Of a DNA stretch of 13,407 nucleotides, positions 13,403 to 13,407 are shown piece after piece. Location: assembly GCA_934270345.1 (NCBI GenBank), contig CAKQPT010000046.1:1-13407 (forward strand). The letters run 5' to 3'. This stretch comes from an uncultured Oribacterium sp. GTDB lineage: Bacteria; Bacillota; Clostridia; Lachnospirales; Lachnospiraceae. Under the pieces are notes generated by a model. That model was not told where the DNA came from. It saw nothing but the letters and a program-made list of their open reading frames with translations, and did no database searches. A program made the position numbers and the translations under genes. Numbering within the stretch: the first letter of the stretch is position 1; the number at the start of each line of letters is the position of its first letter.

Positions 13403-13407
13403 ACAAC

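Overview
The window is a compact, GC-rich stretch of chromosomal housekeeping DNA from a low-GC-phylum (Firmicutes/Bacillota) relative, most likely a member of the Clostridia and probably Lachnospiraceae. The family assignment is an inference. It rests on gene order (an Asp23-family gene, nusB, xseA, xseB, ispA, dxs, tlyA, nadK, argR, recN), on the AhrC-type ArgR, and on protein style. No rRNA, tRNA, CRISPR array, insertion sequence or phage gene was seen, and all full-length genes are intact and on the + strand.

Layout. Bases 1-206 are AT-rich. They hold the possible last 24 codons of an upstream gene, a perfect 12-bp inverted repeat and a candidate extended -10 promoter. Bases 207-10118 carry ten genes read in one direction: asp23-like, nusB (transcription antitermination), xseA and xseB (exonuclease VII), ispA and dxs (MEP isoprenoid pathway), tlyA (rRNA methyltransferase), nadK (NADP synthesis), argR (arginine repressor) and recN (double-strand-break repair). 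No convincing terminator or strong internal promoter was seen between 207 and 10118, so one long operon is the simplest reading. Most of the longer gene junctions contain a GC-rich hairpin without a T-tract. The 140-bp xseA-xseB gap holds three in a row.

Bases 10119-10333 are a spacer ending in an AT-rich promoter region with a good sigma-A-type promoter (TTGCTA, 17 bp, TAAAAT). This drives glgA, a GT5 glycogen synthase. A weak terminator candidate follows glgA. Then come a small DUF212 'divergent PAP2' membrane protein and a lipoprotein with a degenerate parvulin (PpiC-type) domain. A strong intrinsic terminator with a GAAA tetraloop and eight T residues closes the window.

How the genes work together. 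The first block is the classic Firmicutes recN/ahrC-isoprenoid cluster. It joins information processing (NusB, TlyA, Exo VII, RecN) to precursor metabolism (Dxs and IspA make prenyl diphosphates, and NadK supplies the NADPH the MEP pathway consumes). Compared with the Bacillus subtilis order, folD is absent, nadK sits between tlyA and argR, and the sporulation pair spoIVB-spo0A that usually follows recN is replaced by glgA. This hints at a non-sporulating lineage. I see no undescribed multi-gene system here. The points most worth a second look are the structured junction RNAs, the 5' inverted repeat and the parvulin-like lipoprotein that lacks the canonical histidines.
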